From: Aegilops tauschii subsp. strangulata
Taxonomy: Eukaryota > Streptophyta > Magnoliopsida > Poales > Poaceae
DNA length: 64,000 nucleotides
Assembly (NCBI RefSeq): GCF_002575655.3
Contig: NC_053039.3
Coordinates: 242,770,622-242,834,621, forward strand
Direction of reading: 5' to 3'
Each line of letters opens with the position of its first letter. The first letter of the stretch is position 1. Under the pieces are notes generated by a model. It ran no database searches. It saw only the letters and a list, made by a program, of their open reading frames with translations, and had not been told where the DNA came from. Positions 1 to 11,439 of the stretch are shown in pieces. A program made the position numbers and the translations under genes.

Positions 1-37
1 TTTAAACAATGAGTAGGACAATTTCTTAGCATCGATT

Positions 38-490
38 TCATTCTTCCCAAGATTGCGCAACATGTTCATGCTCAACTTGCTTAAAATTCACGATCTGAGT
101 TCTAAGGGAAATATTTTTCGCGGGCGGAACATACTTAGTAATAAAAGCATCTTTGCACTTATCCCAAGAATCGATACCATTGCGAGGCAAAGAAGAAAAC
201 CAAAATTTTGCACGATCCCTCAAAGAGAACGGAAATAATTTCAACTTCACAGTATGATTGTCCACATCTTTTTTCTTTTGCATATCACACAATTTGACGA
301 ATGTGTTTAGATGGGACGCGACATCCTCATTAGGTGTACCAGAAAATTGCTCTTTCATAACAAGATTCAATAAAGCGGCATTAATATCACAAGATTTCGC
401 ACTAGTGGTGGGAGGAGCAATCGGAGTGCTAATAAAATCATTATTATTGGTATTGGAAAAATCACAAAACTTGGTGTTTTCTTGAGACAT
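38..490 (-). pseudogene. Gypsy gag N-terminal part (element G1)
   Basis: The frame starts with ATG at 490 and reads 150 codons to a TGA at 38-40. It encodes a retrotransposon gag: a polar N-terminus, then a capsid-like block with the motif AKFWFSSLP near residue 95 and DAFITKYVPP near residue 115, as in plant Ty3/Gypsy gag. Gag forms the cytoplasmic particle that packages element RNA. It lies about 190 bases downstream of a primer-binding site and LTR on the same strand, which fixes its identity and start. Coding sequence seems to continue past the TGA toward base 1, so this is an early stop or frameshift; the rest of the element lies outside the window. Confidence 0.8.
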
Positions 491-679
491 CGTGACTACG
501 CAAACAGGATTGCAAGCAAAAAGATAGATCTGGCGAGAAAAAGGCGAACGAAAAAGATGACGAATAAAATGGTAAATTTTTGTGAAGTGGGGGTGATGAA
601 AACGAGAGACAAATGGAAAACAATGTAAATTGCAAGGAGATGAGATTTTTGATTAGGAACCTGACAGATGTTGATGATA

Positions 680-699
680 TCTCCCCGGCAATGGCGCCA
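680..699 (-). other. tRNA primer-binding site of Gypsy G1
   Basis: Read on the minus strand, TGGCGCCATTGCCGGGGAGA follows the LTR end after about 11 bases. This is the usual form of the minus-strand primer site in abundant Triticeae Gypsy elements. It sets the LTR/internal boundary. The 190 bases between it and gag are untranslated leader. Confidence 0.75.
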
Positions 700-710
700 G
701 AAATTCCTTT

Positions 711-2203
711 TGATGCGGCGTGAAACTGCGCCGGTATTTCCCTAAGAGGAAGGGATGATGTAGTACAACTACAGTAGGTATTTCCCTTATGAAACCTAGG
801 TATCAATCCAGTAGGAGAACCAAGCAGCACTATATAAACGGTACCTGCACAGAAAGAACAAATCCTCGCAACCAAACGGGAAAGAGGGGTTGTCAATCCC
901 TCCTTGGTAAGAAGATAGATTGGTTTGTATAAGTTTGGGTAAATAGATCTCGCAAAAACACGAGATAAAATAAATTAAGAAAAAGTGCAGAAAGGTATTT
1001 TTGGGTTTTTAGAATAATAGATCTGAAAACAAATAGAAATAAAAATAGATCTAAAAGCAATATTATAAAATATAGACCCGGGGGCAGTAGATTTCGCTAG
1101 TAGCTTCTCTCGAGAAAATAGCATATGTGGGTAAACAAATTATTGTTGGGAAATTGATAGAATGTCGAATAATTATGACGATATCCAAGGCAATGATCAA
1201 TATATAGGCATCACGTCCAACATTAGTAGACCGACTCCAGCATGCATCTAGTGTATTAAGTTCATGGAGAAACGGAGTAATGCAATAAGAACGATGACAT
1301 GATGTAGACAAGATCTATTCATGAAGGAATATACCCCATCTTGTTATACTTAATAGCAACAATACATGCGTGCCTTGCTGCCCCTTCTGTCACTGGGAGA
1401 GGACAACGCAAGATCGAACCCATCACAAAGCACCTCTTCCCATGGCAAGGAAAATCGATCTAGTTGTCCTAACTAAACAAAAGATTCGAAGAAGAAATAC
1501 GAGGCTATAAATAATCATGCATATAAGAGATCAAAGAAGACTCAAATAATATTCATGGATATAGATCTGATCATAAACTCAAAGTTCATCGGATCCCAAT
1601 AAACACACCGCAAAAAAAGTTACATCAAATAGATCTCCAAGAGACCATTGTATGGAGAATCAGAAAGAGAGAAGCCATCTAGATACTACCTACGGACCCT
1701 TAGGTCTATGGTGGACTACTCACGCATCATTGGAGAGGCACTAATGAGGATGATGACTCCTCCGTGATGGTGTTAGATTGGATCTCATGGTTCTGGAACT
1801 TGCGGCGGCTGGAATTGTGTTTCGTCCACTCTCCTAGGGTTTCTGGAATATTTGGGAATTTATAGGGCGAAGAGGCGGTGCAGGAGACCTCCGTGGGGCC
1901 CACAACCCACCTGGGATGCCCAGGTGTCTTGTGGTCCCCACAGGGATCCCCTCTGGTGCTTTCTTGGCCCTCAAGGTGTCTTCTGGTCCAAAACAAATCT
2001 CCAAAAAATTTCGTTGCGTTTGGACTCCGTTTGGTACTGATATTATGCGAAGTAAAAAATAGCAACTGGCACTGGGCACTATGTCAATAGGTTAGTCCCA
2101 AAAAATGATATAAAGTTGCTATAAAATGATTGTAAAGAATCCAAGAATGATAATATAATAGAATGGAACAATACAAAATTATAGATACGTTGGAGACGCA
2201 TCA
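711..2203 (-). repeat. 5' LTR of Gypsy G1
   Basis: On the minus strand the LTR begins TGATGCGTCTCCAACGTATC at 2203 and ends ACGCCGCATCA at 711, about 1.49 kb. The start is a variant of the TGATACGTCTCC start shared by very abundant wheat Gypsy families (Sabrina/Fatima/WHAM group; exact family not determined). The solo LTR at 39439-41038 belongs to the same group. It is inserted into the reverse transcriptase of an older Gypsy element, whose frame runs straight into the LTR at 2203/2204. Short ORFs in both strands here are chance. Confidence 0.8.
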
Positions 2204-3548
2204 AGTGCCTCAAAAGTTTCATTAACCGCATCGCTCCAGACAAAGTGATCACTCTTCTTCATCATCTGATATAAGCGAATCGCCTTCTCACCAAGGCGAC
2301 TTATAAACCGGCTCAATGCTGTGATACAACCCGCCAGGTGTTGAACATCATTGACACTCACCGGCTTAGAGAGAGAGGTAATAGATTCAATCTTCTTTGG
2401 GTTAGCCTCGATCCCTCTTTCGGACACCAGAAAGCCTAGCAACTTGCTTGCTGGCACACCAAAGACACACTTGGCCGGGTTAAGCATCATCTTGTACACT
2501 TGGAGATTGTCAAAGGTTTCCTTCAGATCATCAAGCAAGGTTTCCTTCTTCCTTGATTTAACCACAATGTCATCCACATAAGCATGAACGTTGCGCCCAA
2601 TCTGGCCGTGGAAGCAATTTTGAACACAACGCTGGTAAGTCACATGTGCACTCTTAAGCCCAAAAGGCATAGACACATAACAAAAAGCTCCAAAGGGTGT
2701 GATGAAGGTTGTCTTCTCCTGATCTTCCACTGCCATCTTGATCTGATGATAACTAGAATAAGCATCTGGGAAACAGAGACTCTCACAACCCGCCGTGGCA
2801 TCAATGATTTGGTCAATGCGAGGGAGAGAAAATGGATAAGTAGGACACGCATTGCTAAGATCTGTGTAATCAACACACATATGCCAAGTGCCATTCTTCT
2901 TAAGAACAAGCACAGGGTTAGACAACCACTGAGGGTGGAACACCTCAATTATGAACCCTACAACTAGGAGCCGTGCTACTTCTTGTCCAATAGACTTACG
3001 CCTCTCCTCATTAAACAACGGAGGAACTGGCGAAGAGGTTTCATCTTAGGATCAACATTAAGGTGATGCTTAGTGAATTATCTGGGTACACCTGGCATGT
3101 CAGAAGGTTTCCATGCAAAGATGTCTCGATTCTCGCTGATGAATTCGATGAGTGTGCTTTCCTATTTGGGATCCATCCCTGTCCCAATGGTGTACGGCTG
3201 AGAAGAATCACCAGGGACAAATTCAACTTGTTGTGTATCCTTTGCCGACTTAAACTTGAGTGGCCGGTCTGTCTTTGTGGTGGGCATCTTCAGAGGGGTC
3301 ATATCAGCCGGGTCAACATTATCTTTATAAAATTTGAGCTCCTCAGTAGCGCAAGCCGACTCTGCATAAGCCGCATCTCCTTCCTAGCACTCCAGGGCAA
3401 GTTTGCAGTTTCCATGAACTGTGATTGTCCCTTGTGGCCCAGGGATCTTAAGCTGCAAATACACATAACAAGGGTGAGCCATGAACTTAGCATAAGTCGG
3501 TCGTCCAAATAAGGAAAGATAAGGACTCTTGATTTTGACAACCTCAAA
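2204..3548 (-). pseudogene. Gypsy reverse transcriptase, truncated (element A)
   Basis: The frame 3018-2204 encodes most of a Ty3/Gypsy reverse transcriptase: WHMCVDYTDLSNACP, then FPDAYSSYHQIKM, then MPFGLKSAHVTYQR, and the catalytic box YVDDIVVKS. It would copy element RNA into DNA inside gag particles. The frame is cut at 2203 by the younger LTR, so the thumb end, RNase H and integrase are missing. 3019-3548 holds the linker between protease and reverse transcriptase, with recognisable fragments but several stops and frame changes. The aspartates of YVDD are kept, but SS replaces the usual SG in the DAYSGYHQ motif. It belongs with the gag/protease at 3549-4960. Confidence 0.85.
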
Positions 3549-4960
3549 CTACAGTGTCTCTGCTCTATAATTGTACTCATCACCGAAGGCCACTTCCAGT
3601 GATATCTTTCCAATAGGGTAAGACGACTTGCCAGGCACCACTCCATGAAACACTGTGGAGGACGGCTTAAGGTCCTTGTCGGTCAAACTCATTCGACGAA
3701 AAGTATCATAGTACAATATGTTGATGCTGCTGCCACCATCCATAAGTACCTTTGTAAACTTATAACTGCCCACTTGAGGGGCTACCACCAGGGCCAGATG
3801 ACTCGGATCATCAACCTGGGTCGGGTGATCCGCCCGGCCCCATGTGATCATCTGCTCTGACCACCTTACATATTGAGGCACTGCCGGCTCAATCGTGTTG
3901 ACTACTCGCTTATGGACCTTCCGGTCACGCTTGCATGTGTTCGTAGTGAACACATGATATTGGCCACCATTGAGCTGCTTAGGATTACTCTGGTATCCTG
4001 ACTGATTGTTTTGCTGTTGATTACCTTGACCAGACTGTTGAATATGACAACCATGATTACCCTGACCCTGATAGCCAGCAGTTGAGTCGCCGCTGCCAAG
4101 ACCGGAACCCTGAAAACTGGAGCCTGACCCGCCCGGCGGCCCATCACCATTACCATGATGCTGCTGGAGATTTTGATTCTTAAACTCCCTCATGATATAA
4201 CAATCCTTCCAGGCATGAGAAGATGGTTTGTTAGGATAACTGTGTTTTGGATAGGGGTCATTGAGCATTGCCTCAAGATTTATAGGCTTTCCTCCACTAA
4301 AAGGCAGCTTGCCATTACGATGTTGATTCTTGAACCCGACATTGGTGTTAGCCACAAAATCTGACCCTCCGTCAGAGTACTTACGCTTCCCCCCATTGCC
4401 TTGGTTATTCTGATTACCATGCTGAGCCGAGGCATGTTGCTGTTGGCCCTTGCCACCGCCATTTTTCTTGTCCTTACCAGATTTATCGTCATCAGAACCC
4501 AGATCCTTTGTAGTATCAGAGTCGCCATACCTGGTAAGTACATCCATAAGCTTGCCCATGTCTGTACACTTGCGCTTAAGCCGCCCTAGCTTCTGTTTAA
4601 GGGGGTCAAAGTGACAGTTTTTCTCCGAGAGCAACACAGCTTGAGCCGCCGCAATACTGTCCGAAGAGTGTATGATGGTCGCAACCCGGCGAGCCCAATG
4701 ATGGGCCGACTCATTGTCCCGCTGCACATAGTGTTCCAGATCAACAATTGGCATTTGCTACTTACAAGTCCCCTGAAAGTTCTCGGTGAAGTTGTCCTTC
4801 AACTCTGCCTAGGTATTGATAGAGTTGGGGACAAGTTCTTTAACCATGTACGAGTCGGCCCCTCCAACATCATAGTAAAATACTTAGGACATACTGCATC
4901 ACTGACTTCCAACATGTCCATGGCCAACTCATAGCTCTCAATCCAAGCTGCCGGCTCGAG
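3549..4960 (-). pseudogene. Gypsy gag and aspartic protease (element A)
   Basis: A 401-codon frame (4754-3549) continues an upstream gag fragment (5038-4799 frame; true part up to about 4960). The fragment has SYELAMDMLEVSDAVC and TRTWLKNLSP, typical of gag from the Tat/Retand-like Gypsy group. A Gly/Asn/Gln-rich linker follows, and near residue 339 a retropepsin core VLMDGGSSINILYYDTF. Two Asp-Gly residues are present, but the usual DTG/DSG has become DGG, as in related grass elements. There is no clear CCHC zinc knuckle. A frame break separates the N-terminal gag from the rest near 4755-4800. At about 4961 the gag is cut by another LTR. Confidence 0.75.
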
Positions 4961-6258
4961 ATTGATCTCTACTACGCAACTTCTTCTTGTAGACTCGTGT
5001 TGGGCCTCCAAGCGCAGAGTTTTGTAGGACAATAACAAATTTCCCTCAAGTGGATTACCTAAGGTTTATCAATCCATTGGAGGCGTAGGATGAAGATGGT
5101 CTCTCCCAAACAACCCTGCAACCAAATAACAAAGAGTCTCTTGTGTCCCCAACACACCCAATACAATGTTAAATTGTATAGGTGCACTAGTTCGGCGAAG
5201 AGATGGTGATACAAGTGTAATATGGATGGTAGATATAGGTTTTTTGTAATCTGAAAATATAAAAATAACAAGGTAACTAGTAACAAAAGTGAGCAAAAAC
5301 GGTATTTCAATGCTTGGAAACAAGGCCTAGGATTCATACTTTCACTAGTGCAAGTTCTCTCAACAATGATAACATAATTAAATCATATGGCAATCCCTCA
5401 ACGTGCGAGAAAATTCACTCCATAGTTCCTATTGGGGAGAACATAAGATGAAATTGCTTGTAGGGTACGAAACCACCTCAAAGTTATTATTTCCGATCAA
5501 TCCATTGAGTTATTCCTATAAGTGTCACAAACAACCCTAGAGTTCGTAGTAAAATAACACCACACACATCAATCAACCCTAATGTCACCTAGATACTCCA
5601 ATGTCACCACAAGTATCCTTGGGTCAATTATACGATATGCACATCAAACAACTTCAGATTCGTAATATTCAATCCAACACAAAGAACCTCAAAGAGTGCC
5701 CCAAGATTTGTACCAGAGAAACAAGGACGAAAACGTGCATCAACCCCTATGCATAGATAACCCCAATGTCACCTCGGGAATCCGCGGGTTGAGTGCCAAA
5801 ACATACATCAAGTGAATCAACAGAACACCCCATTGTCACCACAGGTATCCCACGCAAGACATACATCAAGTGTTCTCAAATCCAAAATAGTATTCAATCC
5901 GATAATATTGAAACCACAAAGGTAAAACTCAATTCATCACAAGAAGATAGGGGGGAGAAACACCATATGATCCAACTATAGTAACAAACTCGAGGTACAT
6001 CAAGATCGTGCCAAATCAAGAAACGAGAGAGAGAGAGAGAGATCAAACACATAGCTACTGGTACTACCCACAACCCCGAGGGTGAACTACTCCCTCCTCG
6101 TCATGGAGACCACAAGCATGATGAAGATGGCCACCGGTGATGATTTCCCCCTCCGGCAGGGTGCCAGAATGGGCTCCCGATTGGTTTTTCGTGGCTACAA
6201 AGGCTTGCGACGGCGGAAGTCCCGATCTAGGTTTCTTTTCGGGGGTTTCTATATTTAT
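4961..6258 (-). repeat. Truncated Gypsy LTR, copy 1
   Basis: Minus-strand LTR end GTAGTAGAGATCA lies at about 4961, directly against the gag of element A with no primer site between. It is therefore the outer end of a 3' LTR or of a solo LTR. The sequence is that of a common wheat LTR whose leader reads AACCCTAATGTCACCTAGA on the plus strand. A (GA)n microsatellite lies near 6025-6042. The LTR stops at 6258, where the CACTA-derived block starts. Bases 5569-6258 occur again at 10018-10705. Confidence 0.7.
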
Positions 6259-6731
6259 CCCTTGTGCAACAACATACAAACAATTTTGCAATATTTGCAT
6301 CTATCATATTGGGTATGTTGCCATTTTTCAAACTGGAAAGATTGACATTTGTTTATCTAGTAACATTGCCATTTGTCAATCCTTGTAGCACTGCGATTTG
6401 TCAAAATATGCAGCTAAAAATCACTTGCACTATCTAATTTTTGCAACTAAAATTCATTAATTAAGCATAGATTTCATTCATAGATTAAGCAGTCGTTCTT
6501 AATTTATACAAACAGTTCAACTCGACAGCTGAACTGACCAAACTTTTCCCCAATTGTTGCCAACCACGTACTGAAATAGCTAGTTCAACTATATATACTA
6601 GCTAATTTTAAGTACATTGTACAATTCCACCACATCTATAGTCAGATGAACTGAACAAAATAGCCCCTAAATACTATTACTACGGAGGGGCTTTGTACTA
6701 CTTCTGGCAGCCTCTCCTCTGCCGAGCGCGC

Positions 6732-7466
6732 TCAGTAAGATGAAGAGGAGGAGGAGCCTACCGACGAGCTGGACAACTGCAATACGATGCCTGCCACTGC
6801 TGCACCTTCAGCGACGCTCACCTCGAACGCCCTTTGCCACTCCAGACGACCGCTCTCGAAGCGGCCGGACTGCTCATAGATCTCTTGATTCCTCGCCTCT
6901 GCGTCGGCGTGTGTTGCGGCCACGGCTGCGGTAAGGCTCTTTGCATGCTCGACGAGGCGCTCCTCCTCCTCCCGCGGGAGCTCGATGTAGCATGCAAGGT
7001 CGCTGACGCACGTGCGGGCCTCCACCTCCGCCTCCGTCCTTCGGGCGGCGGTAACGAAGCGGGTGATGACCCCGGCGGTCGATGGTGGGCTGGCGGCCAC
7101 GGCGGCTGACAATGGGGTGGCGGCCACGACCACCACCTCCCGCCTTCGGGCCGTGGTCGTGGAGCGGGTGATGGCCGGCAGTGGGGTGGCGGCCACGATG
7201 GCCACCTCCCACCTTCGGGCCGCGGCGGCGGAGCGGGCGATAGCCCTGGCTTTCGACGGTGGTGTGGCGGCAACGGCGGCCGGCAACAGCTGCCGACGGG
7301 CAGCGGCGGCGGAGTGTGTGGTGGGTGTTCCGCGCACACCCAACAGGGACCCCACGCGGACTACACTACGCCGGGGACTGCACCGCCGCCGCGGTGTAGC
7401 CTCCTAGCTGGAGCTATCCTCTGATGACGGTGGAATGGCTGAGTGACGATGATGGACCGGTGCCAT
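6732..7466 (-). pseudogene. Alanine-rich protein gene of CACTA 1, one in-frame stop
   Basis: I do not recognise the protein. An ATG at 7466-7464 opens a frame (MAPVHHRHSAIPPSSEDSSS) that meets a TAG after about 20 codons. It then continues in the same frame for about 220 codons to the stop at 6732. The middle has four or five imperfect repeats of about 20-30 residues around AARRWEVAIVAATPLP. The C-terminal third is charged and helical (REEEERLVEHAKSL, then ARNQEIYEQSGR), likely coiled coil, and ends in a serine run. A TATA box lies about 85 bases upstream. Accessory proteins with coiled coils are common in plant CACTA elements; a DNA-binding role is only a guess. Overlapping frames on both strands are shadows of GC-rich repeats. 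Confidence 0.45.
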
Positions 7467-7546
7467 TGGCGATTGTGGGAGAAGCGGACGAGATAAGCTA
7501 CAGGAAGGAGGGGAAAATGCGACACGGGACTCGCCGGCCGTGGGGG

Positions 7547-7555
7547 TTTATATAG
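7547..7555 (-). promoter_or_regulatory. TATA box for the alanine-rich gene
   Basis: CTATATAAA on the minus strand, about 80 bases upstream of the ATG at 7466, in otherwise GC-rich sequence. Spacing fits a plant core promoter with a short leader. Confidence 0.45.
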
Positions 7556-7797
7556 TAGGCTGGTAAGCATTGGGATTTTGGGGGATTTCACCGAGTCGGG
7601 CGGGAAGCTTGTGCGGGAACCTGCTCGGTTGCGCTGGAACAGGCTCTCCATCGTTTGGCCAAAAGAACGCCCCTGCGCGCTGCTCAAGCTTGCGCTCAAA
7701 GCCGTCTGCGACAGTGGGGTGACAAGACCTGCTTGAGGAGGACGAAAGGAGACGTACACATATGGTTAATAAAAAAATGTTTGCGATTTAATTATCT

Positions 7798-7942
7798 ACT
7801 ATACCCCCATCCTGGTTTATATAAAATACGAATGCATGTCGCCAAAGATTATATCGTTGGATTCGTATTTGAACATAGTTTCCAGTTATTTAATTTTTGT
7901 AACATGCACTAACATTTTGTTGGTTAAATTTAAGGTTCTACA
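7798..7942. repeat. Truncated Stowaway-type MITE
   Basis: The sequence begins ACCCCCATCCTGGTTTATA, a decayed form of the terminal repeat of a common Triticeae MITE, and includes ATCGTTGGATTCGTATTTG, part of its conserved body. The second terminal repeat is not present. Identification is from memory. Confidence 0.4.
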
Positions 7943-8555
7943 CCAGCAAGCGTTTTCCCACAACACACACGGTTTATTCCATCACAAACAGCTCGGATGG
8001 ATCAACTGTATGCCACGTATCGCACACGCAACTCTAATCTGATTCGTGCTTGATGTCTCCGACATCACTCGCACAGTTCGTCTTATTTGGCACGTATCAT
8101 TGTGCCAGCCTCTGCTCGCGTCCCTCGGCAAGCCCTGCTCGTCGTTAGGCGCCGCGGCGCGCTCTGCTTGCGTCCGTCGGCGCGCTCCGTCAGCACGCTC
8201 GGCTTGTGGACAACTTTTCCTTGCGCGTTCAACTGCTATATGCATATATATGGTTGCTCGTCATTGAGGCGACCGCGGAGCGCTCTGCTCGCATCCCTCC
8301 GCGCGCGCTCTGCCAGCGGTTGGGCCTGCGCATGATCACGTCGGGGGCCCCATATGCGTGCGGTTGCGCCGCGCGCGTCACCACGCGATGCAGTTACGTG
8401 CGGCACGATGGAGTTACGTGCTGCAAATTAGAACCGCCATCAAGGCGTGCCAATATTCCAGGCCGTCCGGCTTCCCCTTTAATTCCCGCAGCCATTATAA
8501 CCTTAGTCTCTTCAACCTTTCAATCGCGCCCCACAACACAACAAGCACACCCACG

Positions 8556-9266
8556 ATGACACATAGAGAGGGGATGTCTAGCAGCGCTCCAATGGAGTTC
8601 GGTGAGCATAAAGTGGAGATACACGCGAGGGATACGGATCTCTCGGTGGTGTACACCATCGACCCGGCCGTGGTGGACGACTACATCAACACCGTTGAGC
8701 AGTTGCTTGCTCAAGACAAGTACAAGCTGGTCGGCATCGACCTCCAGTACACCGCCGGTCGTCCCAACATAGATCAGAAGGTTGTCGTCGCCTAGTTGTG
8801 CATGTGCCATCATGTCCTCATCTACCACTACTGCATGGCCACAGAGCCTTCCGACCATTTCGCCAGGTTTGTCAACAACACCGACTACAAGTTCGCTACG
8901 GTGGAAACCACCAATGATGTAAAAGCACTCAGGGTTACGGGCTTGGCCTACGAGAACCTTGTCGAAATCCTTGAGCACTACAGGGTCTGGGGTAGCATGA
9001 AGAAGGACTCCCTGGTTGAACTCGCCTCGGCCATCATCGACCCATACTATGAAAAGATGAAGCAGGATGCCAACATAACACGCCTCGTATCCTAGCATGG
9101 GGCTTGGATGCGGCACCTGGATGAACCTCACCTCAGGTTCACAGCCAAGAGCGTGTACACATGCTATGAGATGCACATGCGGATCGTTGACATGAGGAAG
9201 TGCCTCGTTACCCAAATCGACGAGGCCGGATCGATCCACCAGCAGAGCAAGTGTCACAAGAAGTAG
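8556..9266 (+). pseudogene. RNase D/WRN-like 3'-5' exonuclease-like gene with two stops
   Basis: One reading frame of 236 codons runs from ATG 8556 to TAG 9264. It is broken only by TAG at 8793 (codon 80) and TAG at 9093 (codon 180), with no frameshift. The protein resembles the grass family related to Werner-type 3'-5' exonucleases: VGIDLQYTAGRPNIDQKVV (Exo I region), HHVLIYHYC, FATVETTNDVKAL (Exo II region), LVELASAIIDPYY and FTAKSVYTCYEM (Exo III region). Such enzymes use four acidic residues to cut DNA or RNA from the 3' end. Here the Exo I motif reads D-x-Q instead of D-x-E, and the final acidic residue expected in the AA-x-D-x-Y context appears as Ser, so the product would probably be inactive even without the stops. 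The TAGs look like decayed CAG and TGG codons. It sits inside CACTA 1 and could be a captured host gene. Confidence 0.6.
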
Positions 9267-9300
9267 ATGATGATCAGATGATCATTTATCCTAGTTAATC

Positions 9301-9434
9301 ATGCATGTAATATATAGTTTACTTTGGTGTGTGGAAATGTCATGTGTGTAGTAGCCACCTATGTACTTATGCATGTAATAGTTTACTTTGGTGTGTGCAA
9401 ATGCCATGGTTGTAGTAGCCACCTATGTAATTGG
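9301..9434. repeat. Two-copy direct repeat, 64-68 bp
   Basis: Two copies begin ATGCATGTAA at 9301 and 9369 and share TAGTTTACTTTGGTGTGTG and GTAGTAGCCACCTATGTA. They follow the exonuclease-like frame and may be its 3' flank. Confidence 0.6.
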
Positions 9435-9599
9435 ATGTTTAATTTGGTTATGCAACCATGTGCTTATAAATGTGTATATATATGTTGTTGTTCTGTATGC
9501 AATCCCATTGCACAACTCACACGTCTTATTAGCAGCAATCGTCTGTGTTATTATCGGTCTTCGCACAAATTTCTGATTACATACATGTTTGCCGCATAT

Positions 9600-9850
9600 C
9601 ACACACATCTTGTTATATTGAACCATTTCTGTTCTCTTGTCTCAACGCAAACAGTTCGTCCAAGTGAACCACATGCCGTATATCGCACACACCTTGATCT
9701 GGCTGACCGTTTCTTTTGTGTTGCCTAATCACAAACAGTTCATCTGAGTGAACCATATGTTGTATATCACACACACCTTCATCTAGCTGCCCGTTTCTTT
9801 TGTTCCTCCTCATCGCAAACAATTAATTGAACTGAACCATATGCCCAGCA
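9600..9850 (-). repeat. Subterminal repeats of CACTA 1
   Basis: Three imperfect units of about 82 bases, each with a form of CACACACCTT, CGTTTCTTTTGT and CATCGCAAAC followed by GAACCATATG. They are the reverse complement of the units at 26955-27380 in CACTA 2. In CACTA elements such repeats bind the transposase. Confidence 0.65.
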
Positions 9851-10017
9851 TCGCACACGCAGCTAAAATTGAACCGTGTTTGATGCATCCATCATCGCAA
9901 ACGTTTTGCACCTTTTTGATGGTTTTTTACACCACCGTTTGCGATTATTGCAACGCACATAGTTTCGTCAAAGCGTCTCTGATCATAGTGTCACGTTAGC
10001 AGCATCCTGCAGTAGTG

Positions 10018-10889
10018 TCAATCAACTCTAATGTCACCTAGATATTCCAATGTCACCACAAGTATCCGTGGGTCAATTATACGATATGCATCACACAACT
10101 TCAGATTCATAATATTCAATCCAACACAAAGAACCTCAAAGAGTGCCCCAAGATTCCTACCGGAGAAACAAGGACGAAAACATGCATCAACCCCTATGCG
10201 TAGATTACCCCAATGTCACCTTGGGAATCCGCGAGTTGAGTGCCAAAACATACATCAAGTGAATCAATAGAACACCCCATTGTCACCACGGGTATCCCAC
10301 GCAAGACATACATCAAGTGTTGTGAAATCCATAATAGTATTCAATCCGATAATAGTGAAACCTCAAAGGTAAAACTCAATTCATCACAAGAAGATAGAGG
10401 GGGAGAAACACCATTTGATCCAACTATAGTAACAAAGCTCGCGGTACATCAAGATCGTGCCAAATCAAGAACATGAGAGAAAGAGCGATCAAACACATAG
10501 CTACTGGTACATACCCTTAACCCCGAGGGTGAACTACTCCCTCCTCGTCATGGAGACCGTAGGGATGACGAAGATGGCCACCAGTGATGATTTCCCCCTC
10601 TGGCAGGGTGCCGGAACGGGCTCCAGATTGGTTTTTCGTGGCTACAGAGGCTTGCGGCGGTGGAACTCCCGATCTAGGTTTCTTTTCGGGGGTTTCTATA
10701 TTTATAGGAATTTTTTGCGTCGGTTTCACGTCAAGGGGGTCCACGAGGCAGCGGCAAGACAGGGGGCTCGCCCTAGGGGGGAGGGCGCGCCCTCCACCCT
10801 TGCCGCCACCTCGGGACTCTTCTGGTCCGACTCCGGTGCTTCGCGGGTCGCTTTTGGTCCATAAAAATCATCGTAAATTTTCAGCCCAT
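10018..10889 (-). repeat. Truncated Gypsy LTR, copy 2
   Basis: Same LTR family as 4961-6258, same orientation. Bases 10018-10705 repeat 5569-6258 (688 against 690 bases). It then runs further into the LTR (GC-rich part, about 10740-10840) than copy 1 does, before stopping at the CACTAG terminus at 10890. The left edge is the CACTA 1 insertion point. Confidence 0.7.
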
Positions 10890-11439
10890 CACTAGAAAAA
10901 AAAGACACATCCGTGACATTTTGGGCCGAACGAATCTTTTTCGGTCATACTTATGACACTTCTATGACGATAATTGTGACAAAACCCGGTATCATCATAG
11001 ATGTGGTGGGCTCCTACTTCTATGACAAAAAATCATGATAGAAAATGGGCTTTTAGTCCTGGGCGGGCCGGAGACGCAGTTGGATGACATTCTTTGGGCC
11101 GTCCATGACGGAAAAAACCGTGGTAGAAGCTAGGGCGAGGAAAATATCGGGGGAGTTCCCAGTTACGGTGGGTGGTCGGGGGCCAAGCGATGTGCGTTTC
11201 TCTCATACGTACGTGCGTGTGTGTGAGGCGTTGCGCTCTAACTGAACCCGAGCAAGGCGTTGGGATCTAACTAAACCCGAGCGATTGCACTGCAGGCTAC
11301 GCATTACTGAACCCGAGCAATCGATCGATCCCTTGCTGTTAACTGAACCAGAGTGATTCCTTCGCTACTGCTGCTAACTGAAGCCGATCAAACACTGCTG
11401 CCTCCTTCCCTTGATGAACTGTGAGCGTTGTTGGGGGAG

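Larger units (their letters stand above)
6259..10017 (-). mobile_element. CACTA element 1, one end missing
   Basis: The right end, read on the minus strand, starts CACTACTGCAGGATGCTGCT at 10017. It matches the left end of the complete CACTA element at 26779 for at least 40 bases with a few changes. Subterminal repeats follow inward as in that element. The 3 bases outside (TCA, 10018-10020) are the likely target duplication. I find no matching CACTA terminus near 6259, so the other end has been lost. The block carries an alanine-rich ORF, a MITE fragment and an exonuclease-like gene; no transposase is visible. The 470 bases 6259-6731 are AT-rich with no gene and probably the 3' flank of the alanine-rich ORF. 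Confidence 0.65.

Noticed and set aside
1834..2090. Short ORFs on both strands in the G1 LTR
   Set aside because: Non-coding LTR sequence; no conserved frame.
6740..7407. Other ORFs overlapping the alanine-rich gene
   Set aside because: GC-rich repeats give open frames on both strands. Only the frame with an ATG behind a TATA box and a coiled-coil end was kept.
8520..9257. Uninterrupted 245-codon minus-strand ORF opposite the exonuclease-like gene
   Set aside because: It is the shadow of the plus-strand frame: the two TAG stops there do not read as stops on this strand. It has no recognisable motif, while the plus strand shows clear family motifs.
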